A DNA stretch of 64,000 nt from Leeuwenhoekiella parthenopeia (GTDB lineage: Bacteria > Bacteroidota > Bacteroidia > Flavobacteriales > Flavobacteriaceae), in assembly GCF_020782115.1 (NCBI RefSeq), contig NZ_JAJGMW010000010.1, positions 82,357-146,356 of the forward strand. Reading direction: 5' to 3'. The position numbers and the translations under genes are program-made. Below the pieces are notes generated by a model. It ran no database searches and was not told the origin of the DNA. It worked only from the letters and a program-made list of their open reading frames with translations. Below are positions 38,859 to 48,527 of the stretch, piece after piece (the stretch's first letter is position 1; each line of letters begins with the position of its first letter).

Positions 38859-40031
38859 ATGACACGATTATATTGCTTCATAAGCTGTTTATTTCTAAGC
38901 ATTAGCGCTGTAGCCCAGGATCAGGTTTCGGCCCAAATTATTAAGGAGCGCGACTCGCTATTACTCAACCTAAACAAGCAATTGGAAGAAAACGCAGTAA
39001 AGCTAAAAATGCTGCAAAATGAATTTTCTGATCTGAATCCTAACCGGGGCAGTCAGCGATTAGAACGCTTAGACAGTATTATTTCAAAGCAGGAAAATCG
39101 CATCAGCCTGCTTGAAAATTCCAGAAAGATTCAGCTTAAATTAAACGGGCAACTCGCGTTTACCGAGTTGATGAGCATTCAGCGGGATATTAAGCCCAGC
39201 AACCTGTTGCTTTCTTCTCAGGATTTTTTCAGCAAAATCGCGGCGATAAATAACCCTACTCAATACAAGGCCTACACCGAATGGTTTAAAGAATACGAGG
39301 AGTGGTATGAGCGAAAAAAAGGCAAAGACAATTGGCTCGACCTCATCAACAACAGTCTCAATATTCTCAACACGCCTGCCAGCCAGGTACCTTTATATGG
39401 GTCACTGTACCAAAGCTTTTCTACCGGAATTTCTTCAGCGATTGACCTGGTAGGCGGTGCCGGCAAGGATTTGCGTGACAAAACCCCCGTCATGCTTCAG
39501 GTTTTGAATACCGCAAGCCAGTTTAGCCAGCAACAGAGTATTATAGATAATGAATGGCAGAGCATCAATGAGGAACTCAATAAACTGGAGGATGAATACC
39601 AGCGTTTACTTCAGGAACAGTCTAATTATTACGGTATTGAATCAGGCAGGCTTAAACAATATCAAAACGCGACTCTTGACAGTGAACGGGAAACCCTTAA
39701 AAATGACTTTAGAAAAGTTATCAGTGCCAAAATCACCCAAAAGGAGCTTGAGCACCGTCAGGAATGGCTAACGGAAGTGGAACGTTTTATGGTAAAAACC
39801 CAGTCGCTTCGCCAGCGATTTGGACAATTAACCCTGCGTATGAAGAGCAATATTTCAAAATACCGGGAACTGATCAAACTCTTTTCTCAAAATACCGTTT
39901 TTGCTGAAGAATTTCGCAGTAAATTAACAGGGCTTCAGAGCAGTATCGATCAGGTGGATTCCAATTTTAATGCAGTTTTCAATCCTTCAAAATATATCGA
40001 AGACTCAGAAGTCATGTATATCACGCAATAA
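38859..40031 (+). CDS. Exported coiled-coil protein, unknown function
   Basis: 390 residues with signal peptide MTRLYCFISCLFLSISAVAQ. Long heptad-rich segments (about residues 25-95 and 235-345) predict coiled coils. A middle stretch is less helical (SLYQSFSTGISSAIDLVGGAG). I recognise no family. It begins 75 bases after GH43 and ends 18 bases before the dienelactone hydrolase gene, but no functional link is evident. Confidence 0.6.
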   Translation: MTRLYCFISCLFLSISAVAQDQVSAQIIKERDSLLLNLNKQLEENAVKLKMLQNEFSDLNPNRGSQRLERLDSIISKQENRISLLENSRKIQLKLNGQLAFTELMSIQRDIKPSNLLLSSQDFFSKIAAINNPTQYKAYTEWFKEYEEWYERKKGKDNWLDLINNSLNILNTPASQVPLYGSLYQSFSTGISSAIDLVGGAGKDLRDKTPVMLQVLNTASQFSQQQSIIDNEWQSINEELNKLEDEYQRLLQEQSNYYGIESGRLKQYQNATLDSERETLKNDFRKVISAKITQKELEHRQEWLTEVERFMVKTQSLRQRFGQLTLRMKSNISKYRELIKLFSQNTVFAEEFRSKLTGLQSSIDQVDSNFNAVFNPSKYIEDSEVMYITQ

Positions 40032-40049
40032 GTCGTAAAAAATAGCGCT

Positions 40050-40934
40050 ATGAAAAAGCTTAAAAAAGAAGATATCAGTCAGGAAGTTTTCAATCTTTAT
40101 GATGCCTATGCGCATAACAAACTCGAACGCCGGGAGTTTGTTGAAAAGCTTTCGCTATTTGCTGCAGGAAGTGTTACCGTGCCTGCTTTGCTGAGTTTCC
40201 TGATGCCCGATTATAAGAATACGATGTTGGTTGACCCCAATCATCCCGATCTGGAGTCAGACTACATGACCTATAATTCTCCCAAAGGAGGCGGTGAAAT
40301 CAAAGCTTTACTTTCAAAACCTAAAAATGCTACAGAAAAACTAGGCGGCATTGTGGTGGTCCACGAAAATCGCGGACTCAACCCGTATATCGAAGACACA
40401 GCCCGACAGGCAGCGCTTGCAGGCTTTATCACCATCGCACCCGATGCCCTTACTCCGCTGGGCGGCTATCCCGGTAATGATGACGAAGGACGCGAGATGC
40501 AGCGCAAGCGGGATAGTAAAGAAATGCTGGAAGATTTTATAGCCGCGTTTGAATACCTCAAAGCGCATCCCGACTGTAACGGCAAAGTAGGTGTTGTGGG
40601 CTTTTGCTTTGGCGGCTCGATCTCCAATATGATGGCGGTTAAAGTTCCTGATCTTGCAGCTTCAGTGCCCTTTTACGGCGGGCAGCCGAGCGAAGATATA
40701 GACCAGATACAAGCTCCGCTTTTGCTGCAATACGCCGGTCTTGACGAGCGTATAAATGCCGGCTGGCCTGCTTACGAAGCCAAGCTGAAAGAATTCAGTA
40801 AAGAGTACGGGATGTTTATGTACCCGGATGTCAATCACGGCTTTCACAATACCACGACACCACGCTATGACAAAGAAGCTGCCGAGTTGGCCTGGGAGCG
40901 TACAATTGCTTTTTTTAAAGAGCATTTGGAATAG
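40050..40934 (+). CDS. Dienelactone hydrolase family protein
   Basis: 294 residues. GVVGFCFGGSISNMMA is the nucleophile elbow with Cys (G-x-C-x-G-G) as in dienelactone hydrolases. YAGLDERINAGWP supplies the Asp and DVNHGFHN the His. An N-terminal segment with RREFVEKLSLFAAGSVTVPALLSFL resembles a membrane anchor or weak TAT-type signal. It is an alpha/beta hydrolase of unknown substrate; in the absence of aromatic-degradation neighbours the classical reaction is uncertain. Confidence 0.85.
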   Translation: MKKLKKEDISQEVFNLYDAYAHNKLERREFVEKLSLFAAGSVTVPALLSFLMPDYKNTMLVDPNHPDLESDYMTYNSPKGGGEIKALLSKPKNATEKLGGIVVVHENRGLNPYIEDTARQAALAGFITIAPDALTPLGGYPGNDDEGREMQRKRDSKEMLEDFIAAFEYLKAHPDCNGKVGVVGFCFGGSISNMMAVKVPDLAASVPFYGGQPSEDIDQIQAPLLLQYAGLDERINAGWPAYEAKLKEFSKEYGMFMYPDVNHGFHNTTTPRYDKEAAELAWERTIAFFKEHLE

Positions 40935-41536
40935 GAAGAACTCCGATTTTATTTGATTACAGACGAGAAAAGATACTCTTAAAATTAGTCAGTATTCAAT
41001 TGGAAGTCTGAGCCCGAAGTAGACTATTGGGATATCAACATCTTAAACCTTCAGCTATTGCTATACGTTTATAGAAAGTTTAAAATTGCTTTCTTATCTA
41101 AATTATTTACAGATTCATTTCCGAGTTAAAACAAAATTGGAAACGGAAATCTTTCGCCTCTATATCTTTAGGCAAATTAAAGACCTGCGAAATTTATTCA
41201 TTTAGCTAAATACAGCACGGAGTTTGGCACCTAAATAAAGACGCTAAAGGATACAATGCTATTTCAAACAGGGGCCCAATCAAAATCGAAAATACCTCGG
41301 GAAAAATTTTAAAAGAACAAACCCGGAAACCTTTATAAAAAGTATCCGGGTTGCTTCTAAAATAATCAAAAATCCCTTTTTCAGTAAAACATAAACTTAG
41401 TAACAGCTGATTGTCTGGAATTGATAATAGCTTATGGAACACTATTTATTTCTGTCTCTTTCAGCCAGCCACATAATAACTAGAGCCTTATCCTCTGCCC
41501 ACCAAACAGATCTATGCTAAAGTTTACAAATCAACC
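40935..41536. other. Gene-free interval, nothing identified
   Basis: About 600 bases of AT-rich sequence between the dienelactone hydrolase gene and the convergent DUF2490 gene. Small frames here (for example 41206-41442 minus) lack a ribosome site and family features. No RNA gene, strong hairpin or repeat was recognised. Confidence 0.4.
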
Positions 41537-42238
41537 CTAAAACGTGTGATGCATGCTAAACTGCAGCTGCCCCTTTTGCCAGTTTACTGTAGTCTGCTCC
41601 ATCCAACCTATCTGAAAGCGAATACTGTCCCTAAAGGCATATCCCAAACCTAGATAAGTACGATTACGATCAAAAAATTGCACATTTCGGTCTAAACCGA
41701 TGTTACGCTCACCATTGATAAAAATTTCATTGTAAAAAGCAAAGTAAGGAGTTCCCTGGTCAAGCTTAGTTCCCTCAAAGGGAATGTTTACAAATAAGTT
41801 AAAGCGGTATCTCGTCCTAAGATCTTCATCCTCAACAAAACGTTGTTCGTAACGAAAGCGATGTGTAACTAAGAGTCTTTTTAATACAACCTGTCCAAAA
41901 AGTGCCTCTTGATAAATTCTGCTTTCTGAAATTGGCGCATCCCGATCCTGACCGTACTGCCCGGTTGTAATATGTGCATATCCCAGAGTGAATTTTACCC
42001 CTGACTCTTTTGGCTCATAGGTGATTCCGCTTCTAAGCAATAGTTGTTCGCGGTCACCAAGGCCTCTCCAATCGCGATATTGGTAATCACCCTGAAAACC
42101 TAAACCAGATTCTCCGATAGTGGTATTCCAAAAATACATATACCACGCACCGAGTTGATTTTCATCTATACCCTGTGCCTGAGAATTTTGAATGAAGCCA
42201 AGACACAAACCTAATAAAACAACATACTGTCTCATCAA
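41537..42238 (-). CDS. DUF2490 family outer-membrane protein
   Basis: 233 residues with signal peptide (QYVVLLGLCLGFIQNSQAQG). GAWYMYFWNTTIGESGLGFQ and following strands fit DUF2490 beta-barrels, ending in aromatic HHTF. The role of the family is unknown. It starts 8 bases after the carbonic anhydrase stop, so the two are probably cotranscribed. Confidence 0.75.
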   Translation of the reverse strand: MMRQYVVLLGLCLGFIQNSQAQGIDENQLGAWYMYFWNTTIGESGLGFQGDYQYRDWRGLGDREQLLLRSGITYEPKESGVKFTLGYAHITTGQYGQDRDAPISESRIYQEALFGQVVLKRLLVTHRFRYEQRFVEDEDLRTRYRFNLFVNIPFEGTKLDQGTPYFAFYNEIFINGERNIGLDRNVQFFDRNRTYLGLGYAFRDSIRFQIGWMEQTTVNWQKGQLQFSMHHTF

Positions 42239-42246
42239 AACTATCG

Positions 42247-42999
42247 TTAGTTAGAATTCCTAAATTTCGGAAGACTTGTTATGGTTTCTTCAATGAACTC
42301 AACTTTGCCAGACTGCATATTATAGACAGCACCAACAATTAGTAGCTCACCTGAATCGAATTTACGACTTAAAAGTGGTTCCAAATTTCTCAGCATTTCT
42401 ACCTGAACGAGAACATTTTCACGAACTGCCAGTTCCAGTTTAGTCTCATCAGAATTAGTGCTCTGCTTGGCCTTTAAAGATGCCGGTTTGATGGCGTTGA
42501 TGAGCGTAACAATATGTCCCGGTGGATTTTCCGGTAATTTCATAGCTGCATCTACTGCGCCGCAGCTTTGATGACCCAATACGACAATCAATTTTGTATT
42601 TAATGCTGCTGCTGCATACTCAATGGTACCAAAGGAAGCTTCTGCCATAACCTGGCCGGCAGTACGCGTGATAAAAAGGTCTCCTACACCCTGATCAAAA
42701 ATAATTTCATTTGGAACACGACTATCGGCACAACCGATGATAACCGCAAAAGGTTTTTGCCCCAACTCTGCATTTTTAAGGTCTTGTTCCGTTTGTCTGG
42801 GATTAATACTCTTGTTTTCAGAAAATCGCTTATTACCATAAATTAATTTTTTGAGACCGTAGTATGGATCGGCATACGCGGTATCACGATCGGCAAAATA
42901 CATGCCTTTTTCCAGCTGAAGAAGCTGATCTACTTTTTCCGATTGACCAAAAGTTAATGTAGTCATCAGGAGGATCGAAAAACAAAGCAATTTTTTCAT
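42247..42999 (-). CDS. Exported beta-class carbonic anhydrase
   Basis: 250 residues from the ATG at 42999; a longer frame to 43071 would bury the signal peptide MKKLLCFSILLMTTLTFGQ. Zinc ligands are present as C-A-D-S-R (GCADSRVPNEIIFDQG) and H-x2-C (GHQSCGAV). It interconverts CO2 and bicarbonate, here apparently in the periplasm. A paired direct repeat at 43077-43107 upstream may be a regulator site. Confidence 0.9.
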   Translation of the reverse strand: MKKLLCFSILLMTTLTFGQSEKVDQLLQLEKGMYFADRDTAYADPYYGLKKLIYGNKRFSENKSINPRQTEQDLKNAELGQKPFAVIIGCADSRVPNEIIFDQGVGDLFITRTAGQVMAEASFGTIEYAAAALNTKLIVVLGHQSCGAVDAAMKLPENPPGHIVTLINAIKPASLKAKQSTNSDETKLELAVRENVLVQVEMLRNLEPLLSRKFDSGELLIVGAVYNMQSGKVEFIEETITSLPKFRNSN

Positions 43000-43076
43000 A
43001 ATGTTTAACTTTTTTACGTTTGATAAAGCAAAAATAACCGGCTTAAAGTCAACAATAACAGCGCTTAACAAATATT

Positions 43077-43107
43077 TAGTAGTATTACTATCATAAATAG
43101 TAGTATT
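43077..43107 (-). promoter_or_regulatory. Direct repeat upstream of carbonic anhydrase
   Basis: TAGTAGTATT occurs twice, at 43077-43086 and 43098-43107, 21 bases apart (two helical turns), about 80-110 bases upstream of the carbonic anhydrase start. This spacing is typical of tandem activator sites. The regulator is unknown. The rest of the 43000-43583 gap shows only the terminator at 43379. Confidence 0.45.
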
Positions 43108-43378
43108 GCCTTTAATATTGTGTGCCTTGCTTCCCTTTAAAAAGCGAAAAAGCTGAAACGTTATCTTTTGAGCCTATCGTAAAAATTAATTAATGTAATT
43201 ACCCAGCCTGAATTAGCTATGACCGATTTCGTATCAGTTTTAATATTTGAGTTGCACTAAAAACACTCTTATTCGGCTATTAAAACTCTAAATAAGGACC
43301 AACTTCTGTTTCAAAATGCTTTTGATAATTCTTAAATGCCTGACTCCAGATCTTGTAATTTTTAACTGCAATAAAAAA

Positions 43379-43400
43379 AGCCGACTCCTAAAAGTCGGCT
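43379..43400 (-). terminator. Terminator downstream of trkA
   Basis: AGCCGACT pairs with AGTCGGCT around a 6-base loop. On the minus strand it is followed by a run of T (seven A on the plus strand at 43373-43379), so it suits the trk operon, although it lies about 190 bases past the trkA stop. Confidence 0.7.
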
Positions 43401-43583
43401 ATTCGATTTTTTGCTTTAGTTGAAAAAAATTGAGCTTAACGATTTTGATCCGCCCCCCCTATCCCAAAATCCCTGATGCTGGTTTATGTAAGCGCAAATG
43501 CTTCAAAACACTTGACTAGCTCCTCCGATAATCGTTCTTAAACAGGCGTACCGGCAGTCTCAATTCGTTATCTCAATTTTGAT

Positions 43584-44246
43584 TTATGCGCCAAATACTT
43601 TAGATATTGAAGCAATCTGATTTTTACGGGATAAAACCACCACAATATCATTTACGAAAATTCGGGTCTCCCCTTCCGGAATGATAATCTGATTGTTCCT
43701 TTTAATAAGGTTAATCAGCGTATCTGCCGGCAAAATTTTCTCCCGATTAAGGTCTTTGATTAATTTGTTTGCAACGGAAGACTGGTGCTCAACGATAATT
43801 TCCAAAAGCTCAAAACCATCTCCTAAATCGAGAAATTCTTTTACGTTAGGACCTTGCACTGCTCTGTACAAATACCTTCCGTTTAAACGATGCGGGCTCT
43901 CAACCGTATCAATCCCCAACTGTTCAAAAACCGGCAAAAGGTCATCATTGTTCACCGAGCTTACGAGGCGTTTAATTCCCAGATCTTTGGCAAGAAGTAT
44001 AACCAGAGCATTTACAGCATCATCGTGAGTTGTTACAATAATGGCATCGGCCTGCTCAGCTTTTGCCTCTTTTAAGATTTCGCATCGTGTGGCATCACCG
44101 TGAATGACCACACAGTCAAAATTTGTAGCTACCCGGTTGGCTACTTCCTTATCCTTTTCAATCACATAAACATCCTGACGGTCGTTTATGGCGGCTTCGA
44201 TGATGTGCTTTCCGGTTCTGCCAGAACCTACAATAATAATATGCAT
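43584..44246 (-). CDS. trkA: TrkA-type NAD-binding K+ uptake regulator
   Basis: 220 residues. [20 protein letters not shown] is the Rossmann nucleotide-binding start of an RCK-N domain, and a TrkA-C segment ([25 protein letters not shown]) closes the protein. It is half the length of E. coli TrkA (one RCK-N/RCK-C unit), as common outside enterobacteria. It lies 23 bases after trkH and gates it. Confidence 0.88.
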   Translation of the reverse strand: MHIIIVGSGRTGKHIIEAAINDRQDVYVIEKDKEVANRVATNFDCVVIHGDATRCEILKEAKAEQADAIIVTTHDDAVNALVILLAKDLGIKRLVSSVNNDDLLPVFEQLGIDTVESPHRLNGRYLYRAVQGPNVKEFLDLGDGFELLEIIVEHQSSVANKLIKDLNREKILPADTLINLIKRNNQIIIPEGETRIFVNDIVVVLSRKNQIASISKVFGA

Positions 44247-44269
44247 AGCTGTAGTTTTTTAGATTAAGA

Positions 44270-45832
44270 TTATAGTTTTCGCGCTTTGGTTCCGTAAAAG
44301 AGTATTCTAACGAGCACCAGCACCGGGATGATTTCGATTCTGCCGGCCCACATTTGCAGGATGTAAACGGTTTCCAATACCGGCGACATGGAAGGATCTG
44401 ATATTCCGGTAGAAAGGCCTACCGTTCCCTGTGCAGACGCAGCTTCAAACAAGGCATCAGCCAGGGTAAAATCGCTATTCATAAAATAAACCGTTAGCAT
44501 AGTTGAGCTAACGACAAACAATAAATAGATCAACGTGAAAATTCCTGCCCGGGCCAGCTCCTGATTCATCTCTGCAGGCATCATATACCGGTTGTTAAAT
44601 TTTACGCTTTTGATGGTGTTTTCAGACAGGAAAATCTTGTTGATGTGCCAGCGCAGGCCTTTCTGTAATAATAAAGCCCGAATGATTTTAATCCCGCCAA
44701 CTGTCCCCCCTGCAGATCCACCCACGAACATTGCTGCTGAAACGATAAAAAGTATAGAGAGATCGCTCCAATCGCCTATTGATGCCGTTTGCCAGCCGGT
44801 CGTAGATAACGCGCTTATAAATTGAAAGACTCCTTCTCTGAAAGGCGCCGCAGCTGTACCGGATTGCATCAGTAACAGTGATAATACAACACCTCCCGCT
44901 ACTGAGGCTATGAGTATTGCACGTGTTTGAACGTCTTGCCATACTTCACTCATTTTTTTCAGAATAATAAAACGGTATAAAAAGGGAATTGAAAGTCCGC
45001 CCAGCAGCATCGGAAGCAAAAAAAGCATTTCCATTTGCTGCGAATTATAACCCGCAATACTGTCATCAAGAGTGCTAAATCCTCCTGTAGATTGCCCGGC
45101 CATCGCGTGGTTGATGGCATCAAAAAGATTTTCAGTTATGGGATAATCGGGCAAAATAAAATAAGTCCCCAGAGCGATGTAAAAAAACATGAGTATGGTA
45201 ACGATGAAATAAACCTTCCAGATAGATCGCGCCGTCTCAATTACATTTGTTTTTAACTTGGTTCCACTTGCTTCAGAACCATAGAGCAGAATGGCAGACT
45301 GCCCGGGAATATGTTTAAACACCGCCAAAGCCATCACGATAAAACCGGCGCCACCCACCCATTGCGAAAAAGAGCGGTAAAAAAGAATCGCCTTACCTAC
45401 CGAGGGCTCATGATAAGCCATGGTTAAACCTGTGGTTGTAAATGCACTGGTACTTTCAAAAATACAGTGCAGGATGTTTTTAAAATTGAGCAAACTCGAT
45501 TCGGTATACGCGGCTCCGGCAGGGATAAATTGCTCCATTATATCTGTAGGAGTAACATGTGCTATGACATAATAGGGCAAGGCTCCCATAATGATAATAC
45601 TAAGCCAGCCCAATGCCGCAATTATTAGGGATTGCTGGTATTTTGGTTCCTGAGCTTCGCTTAGTAGCTTATAAATTAAATACCCAAGACCCGAAGTGAA
45701 AATTCCGGAAGTAGCAAACCCGAGAAGCGAATACCATTCTTTATAAACAACAGCTACAAGACAGGGGGCAAGCATAACAATCCCCAGGATAATAAGAAGG
45801 CTCGAGATTTGTTTGACAATTGTTTTATACAT
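44270..45832 (-). CDS. trkH: TrkH-family K+ transporter membrane subunit
   Basis: 520 residues with four M1-P-M2 repeats. Selectivity-loop pieces STSAFTTTGLTM, AMAGQSTGGFSTL, ALSTTGWQTA and AQGTVGLSTGI are visible. It is a second, separate Trk/Ktr system besides the KtrAB pair at 29-31.5 kb. It overlaps the small upstream gene by 8 bases and is followed by trkA. Confidence 0.9.
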   Translation of the reverse strand: MYKTIVKQISSLLIILGIVMLAPCLVAVVYKEWYSLLGFATSGIFTSGLGYLIYKLLSEAQEPKYQQSLIIAALGWLSIIIMGALPYYVIAHVTPTDIMEQFIPAGAAYTESSLLNFKNILHCIFESTSAFTTTGLTMAYHEPSVGKAILFYRSFSQWVGGAGFIVMALAVFKHIPGQSAILLYGSEASGTKLKTNVIETARSIWKVYFIVTILMFFYIALGTYFILPDYPITENLFDAINHAMAGQSTGGFSTLDDSIAGYNSQQMEMLFLLPMLLGGLSIPFLYRFIILKKMSEVWQDVQTRAILIASVAGGVVLSLLLMQSGTAAAPFREGVFQFISALSTTGWQTASIGDWSDLSILFIVSAAMFVGGSAGGTVGGIKIIRALLLQKGLRWHINKIFLSENTIKSVKFNNRYMMPAEMNQELARAGIFTLIYLLFVVSSTMLTVYFMNSDFTLADALFEAASAQGTVGLSTGISDPSMSPVLETVYILQMWAGRIEIIPVLVLVRILFYGTKARKL

Positions 45833-46136
45833 GGGAATTCAGTTTAATACCAGATTGATTTACTAAAGTTTCTATTTGAAGTAATATGCTGTTGAGCTCT
45901 TCAAAAATTTCCAGATTTTGCCTTGTGGTCTTTACACAATCCCGGAGCGCAATCAGGTTCTCCCAAAAATCAGGTTCCCGGTCAGATCTGAGGGCTTCTG
46001 CCATTAAACCTTTCAATTGTGCATCAACCTGCTCCACACTAAACCCGGACACTGAAAGCTTTGCTTTAAGCAGATTGTCTAGAGCTCGCATTTGAAATAA
46101 AACAGCGACCAGTACATTTGCTTCTGATTGTACCAT
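45825..46136 (-). CDS. Small helical protein upstream of trkH, unknown function
   Basis: 103 residues, all helical by composition (ALDNLLKAKLSVSGFSVEQV, LEIFEELNSILLQIETLVNQ). It overlaps trkH by 8 bases, which supports a real, coupled gene. No family recognised. It may be a regulator of the Trk system or just its operon leader; nothing in the sequence decides. Confidence 0.55.
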   Translation of the reverse strand: MVQSEANVLVAVLFQMRALDNLLKAKLSVSGFSVEQVDAQLKGLMAEALRSDREPDFWENLIALRDCVKTTRQNLEIFEELNSILLQIETLVNQSGIKLNSHV

Positions 46137-46343
46137 CCTAATGAAATTTAAAAGGTGAGACAGAGGCGTCCTACCCTAAATCAAGAAGTACGGTTTTTAA
46201 GGATAAACGCTATGTGTAAATCATAACACACAGCTTCTTCAACTCCTCAAACGACCTTAGCTTCTAAGACTTTACAAAGTTGAAGCGAAAAGAATATGTA
46301 TAAAATCAAAGAAGTGGCAGATGGTATAAAGATTTTATAAAGA

Positions 46344-47027
46344 CTATTGAAAACGATAGCCTACGCCACTTTCGGTAATGAGGTGTTGGGGATTATTTGG
46401 GTTTTCTTCTATTTTCTTCCGCAGCGATCCTACAAACACCCGCAGGTATTGTGTTTCGGTTTGATAGCCATAGCCCCAAACTTCTTTCAGGATATATTGA
46501 TGCGTCAAAACCTTACTTTCATTTTTAGCAAAAAGTGCCAGTAAGGTATATTCGGTGGCCGTGAGTTTTACGATTTCGTTCTTGCGCTTTACAACCCGTG
46601 CCACAAGATCAATCTCCAGTTCATTTGCTGTAATTACCGATGCGTTAACCGCGGTCTGACTTCTGCGAATGGCAGCTCTAATGCGTGCCAGAAGTTCACC
46701 GGTTCTAAATGGTTTGGTGAGATAATCTGTCGCCCCGGCATCTAAAGCAGACACGATATCTTTTTCGTTATCAAGAACAGAGAGTATGATAATAGGCTTG
46801 CCGTACCATTGACGTAGTTCCAGCAAAACCTCATGACCACTCTTATCGGGCAGTCCTATATCCAGAATGATCAGATCAGGAGGATGATTTGCAGCCATCA
46901 GAACACCTTCTCTGGCAGTAGCTGCCTGTACCACTTTATAGTCGTTGCTTTCCAGATTAATCTGAAGCAATTTGCGAATCTGTGGTTCATCATCAATAAT
47001 GAGAATCTCAGCTTTATTCATATTCAA
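46344..47027 (-). CDS. KdpE-like OmpR-family response regulator
   Basis: 227 residues. The receiver domain has the phospho-Asp in LIILDIGLPDKSG and Lys in YLTKPFRTGEL. The C-terminal winged helix (VVKLTATEYTLLALFAKN) is of OmpR/PhoB type. Overall sequence is closest to KdpE. It overlaps the kinase gene by 14 bases. No kdpFABC genes are in the window; the nearest candidate target is the trk operon 200 bases away (inference). Confidence 0.85.
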   Translation of the reverse strand: MNMNKAEILIIDDEPQIRKLLQINLESNDYKVVQAATAREGVLMAANHPPDLIILDIGLPDKSGHEVLLELRQWYGKPIIILSVLDNEKDIVSALDAGATDYLTKPFRTGELLARIRAAIRRSQTAVNASVITANELEIDLVARVVKRKNEIVKLTATEYTLLALFAKNESKVLTHQYILKEVWGYGYQTETQYLRVFVGSLRKKIEENPNNPQHLITESGVGYRFQ

Positions 47028-48087
47028 AATCTTTTATCGCAACTGTTTTAGATGGAATTTTTACTGTAAAAAGGGCACCGCCTGTTTTCTTATTTTCTAA
47101 CGAAATACTTCCGGCCAAAGCTTCGGTAAATCCTTTGGCGATAGACAGGCCAAGCCCGGTACCTCCGGTAGCCTGATTGTTAAGCTTATAAAATTTATCA
47201 AATGCAAAAGCAATACTTTCTTTAGGAAAACCGATGCCATTATCTGAAACGCGAATTTCCAATAGCTGACCTTCAAGTCGTACATCTATCAAAACTGTGG
47301 TATGCTCAGGAGTATGCTGCAAGGCGTTATAAACAAGGTTTTGAAGAATGGTCTCCAAAAAACCCCCATCGGTCCAGACTAAATCTAAATTTTTCTGAGG
47401 GGTGAAAACCAACTGATGTTTTGTGGCCTGTTCCTGATTTTGCTGAAGCACATTAAAAATAGACTCATTTACATCGCACCAGTCAAAGGAAGGCTTGAGA
47501 ATACCTGCCTCCAGCCGACTCATATTTAACAGATTATCAACCTGCCTGTTTAGCCGGGCACCTGCAATCGAAATTTCATTATACAACTCCTGCTTATGCG
47601 TTTCAGAAATCCTGGCATTACCATCCTGAATGGTATCAATAGAGCCAATTATCGTTGCAATAGGAGTTCTTAACTCGTGAGAGAGAGAATTTAAAAGGAT
47701 GTTATATAAATTGATGGTTTTGGTTTTCTCCGCTTCATCTCTACGTTTACTGTTATAATCTCTTATTTTATAAGTAAGCACTGTATTTACCAAAGCCAGA
47801 ATTAAATACATAAAAAACATCAGCACATCTTCGGTACTAACTATTTTAAAGGTGTAAAGTGGAGAGATAAAAAAGAAATTGAGCAGTATCGCGCTCAATA
47901 AGGCGGTAAGAAGAACCGGTAAAATATCAAAAAGCATAGCGCTTATCGAGACGACAAGCAAATAGATTAAAGCCGCGCCCTGGTAGCCTATGTACTTCAG
48001 AGAGAGTTGAGAAGTCAAGGTTGCTAAGGCGATGAGCAAGCCACTTATCAAATACTGATTGGATTTTCTATAGATCAACGCAGACAT
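47014..48087 (-). CDS. KdpD-like sensor histidine kinase lacking the N-terminal KdpD domain
   Basis: 357 residues: four transmembrane helices of DUF4118/KdpD type in the first ~110 residues, a phospho-acceptor box (LNSLSHELRTPIATIIGSID) and a HATPase domain with N (NLVYNALQH), G1 (VSDNGIGFP) and G2 (GTGLGLSIAK) boxes. Full KdpD has an extra ~390-residue KdpD/USP N-terminus that is absent here. It is cotranscribed with the KdpE-like regulator. Confidence 0.85.
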   Translation of the reverse strand: MSALIYRKSNQYLISGLLIALATLTSQLSLKYIGYQGAALIYLLVVSISAMLFDILPVLLTALLSAILLNFFFISPLYTFKIVSTEDVLMFFMYLILALVNTVLTYKIRDYNSKRRDEAEKTKTINLYNILLNSLSHELRTPIATIIGSIDTIQDGNARISETHKQELYNEISIAGARLNRQVDNLLNMSRLEAGILKPSFDWCDVNESIFNVLQQNQEQATKHQLVFTPQKNLDLVWTDGGFLETILQNLVYNALQHTPEHTTVLIDVRLEGQLLEIRVSDNGIGFPKESIAFAFDKFYKLNNQATGGTGLGLSIAKGFTEALAGSISLENKKTGGALFTVKIPSKTVAIKDFEYE

Positions 48088-48282
48088 GAAATTTCTGTTT
48101 CTACGAAAATACCCTAGATTCTATAAAGATTTTGTAAAAATTGATGACTGGTTGTTATTTGAAGAGAAGGGTATGTCTATAAGGTGAAAAACTTCCTCTG
48201 GCATCAATCAGGATATGCCAAACCATCCAGACTCGACTCTCAACTATGTTTCCGCTAATTCAAAATTCCGGAAACAAAAAAA

Positions 48283-48302
48283 CCTCTGACTTTCGTCAGA
48301 GG
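48283..48302 (-). terminator. Terminator of the tRNA-Leu gene (minus strand)
   Basis: CCTCTGAC and GTCAGAGG pair perfectly around TTTC, with A-run on the left, giving a T-run on the minus strand. It lies 12 bases beyond the tRNA 3' end, the natural position of the original tRNA terminator, now separated from the 5' half of the tRNA by the island. Confidence 0.8.
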
Positions 48303-48313
48303 TATTTTCTTTG

Positions 48314-48363
48314 TACAGGCGGAGAGACTCGAACTCTCACACCTTGCGGCACTAGATCCTAAG
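48314..48363 (-). tRNA. 3' fragment of tRNA-Leu (anticodon TAG); island attachment site
   Basis: On the minus strand the sequence reads anticodon loop CTTAGGA, stem TCTAG, a Leu-type long variable arm (TGCCGCAAGGTGT), T-arm GAGAGTTCGAGTCTCTC and acceptor CGCCTGT plus discriminator A. The half before the anticodon loop is missing: upstream bases do not pair with the stem, and there is no D-arm. Such a break at the anticodon loop, with an integrase gene 165 bases away, marks an integration junction. The full tRNA should be reconstituted at the island's other end, outside this window. Confidence 0.85.
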
Positions 48364-48527
48364 TTGCCCCTAAAACCCTTTAAAAAACACTTAATCATTT
48401 GAAATATAATTAGTTACATAATATTTGCTATTTTCTGTAATCATCTGATATCAAGGCATTTCAATTTTTGTTGTACCTATGTTGTACCAAATTTTAAGTA
48501 CCTTTATTAGGTATTTAAATCTTCAGT

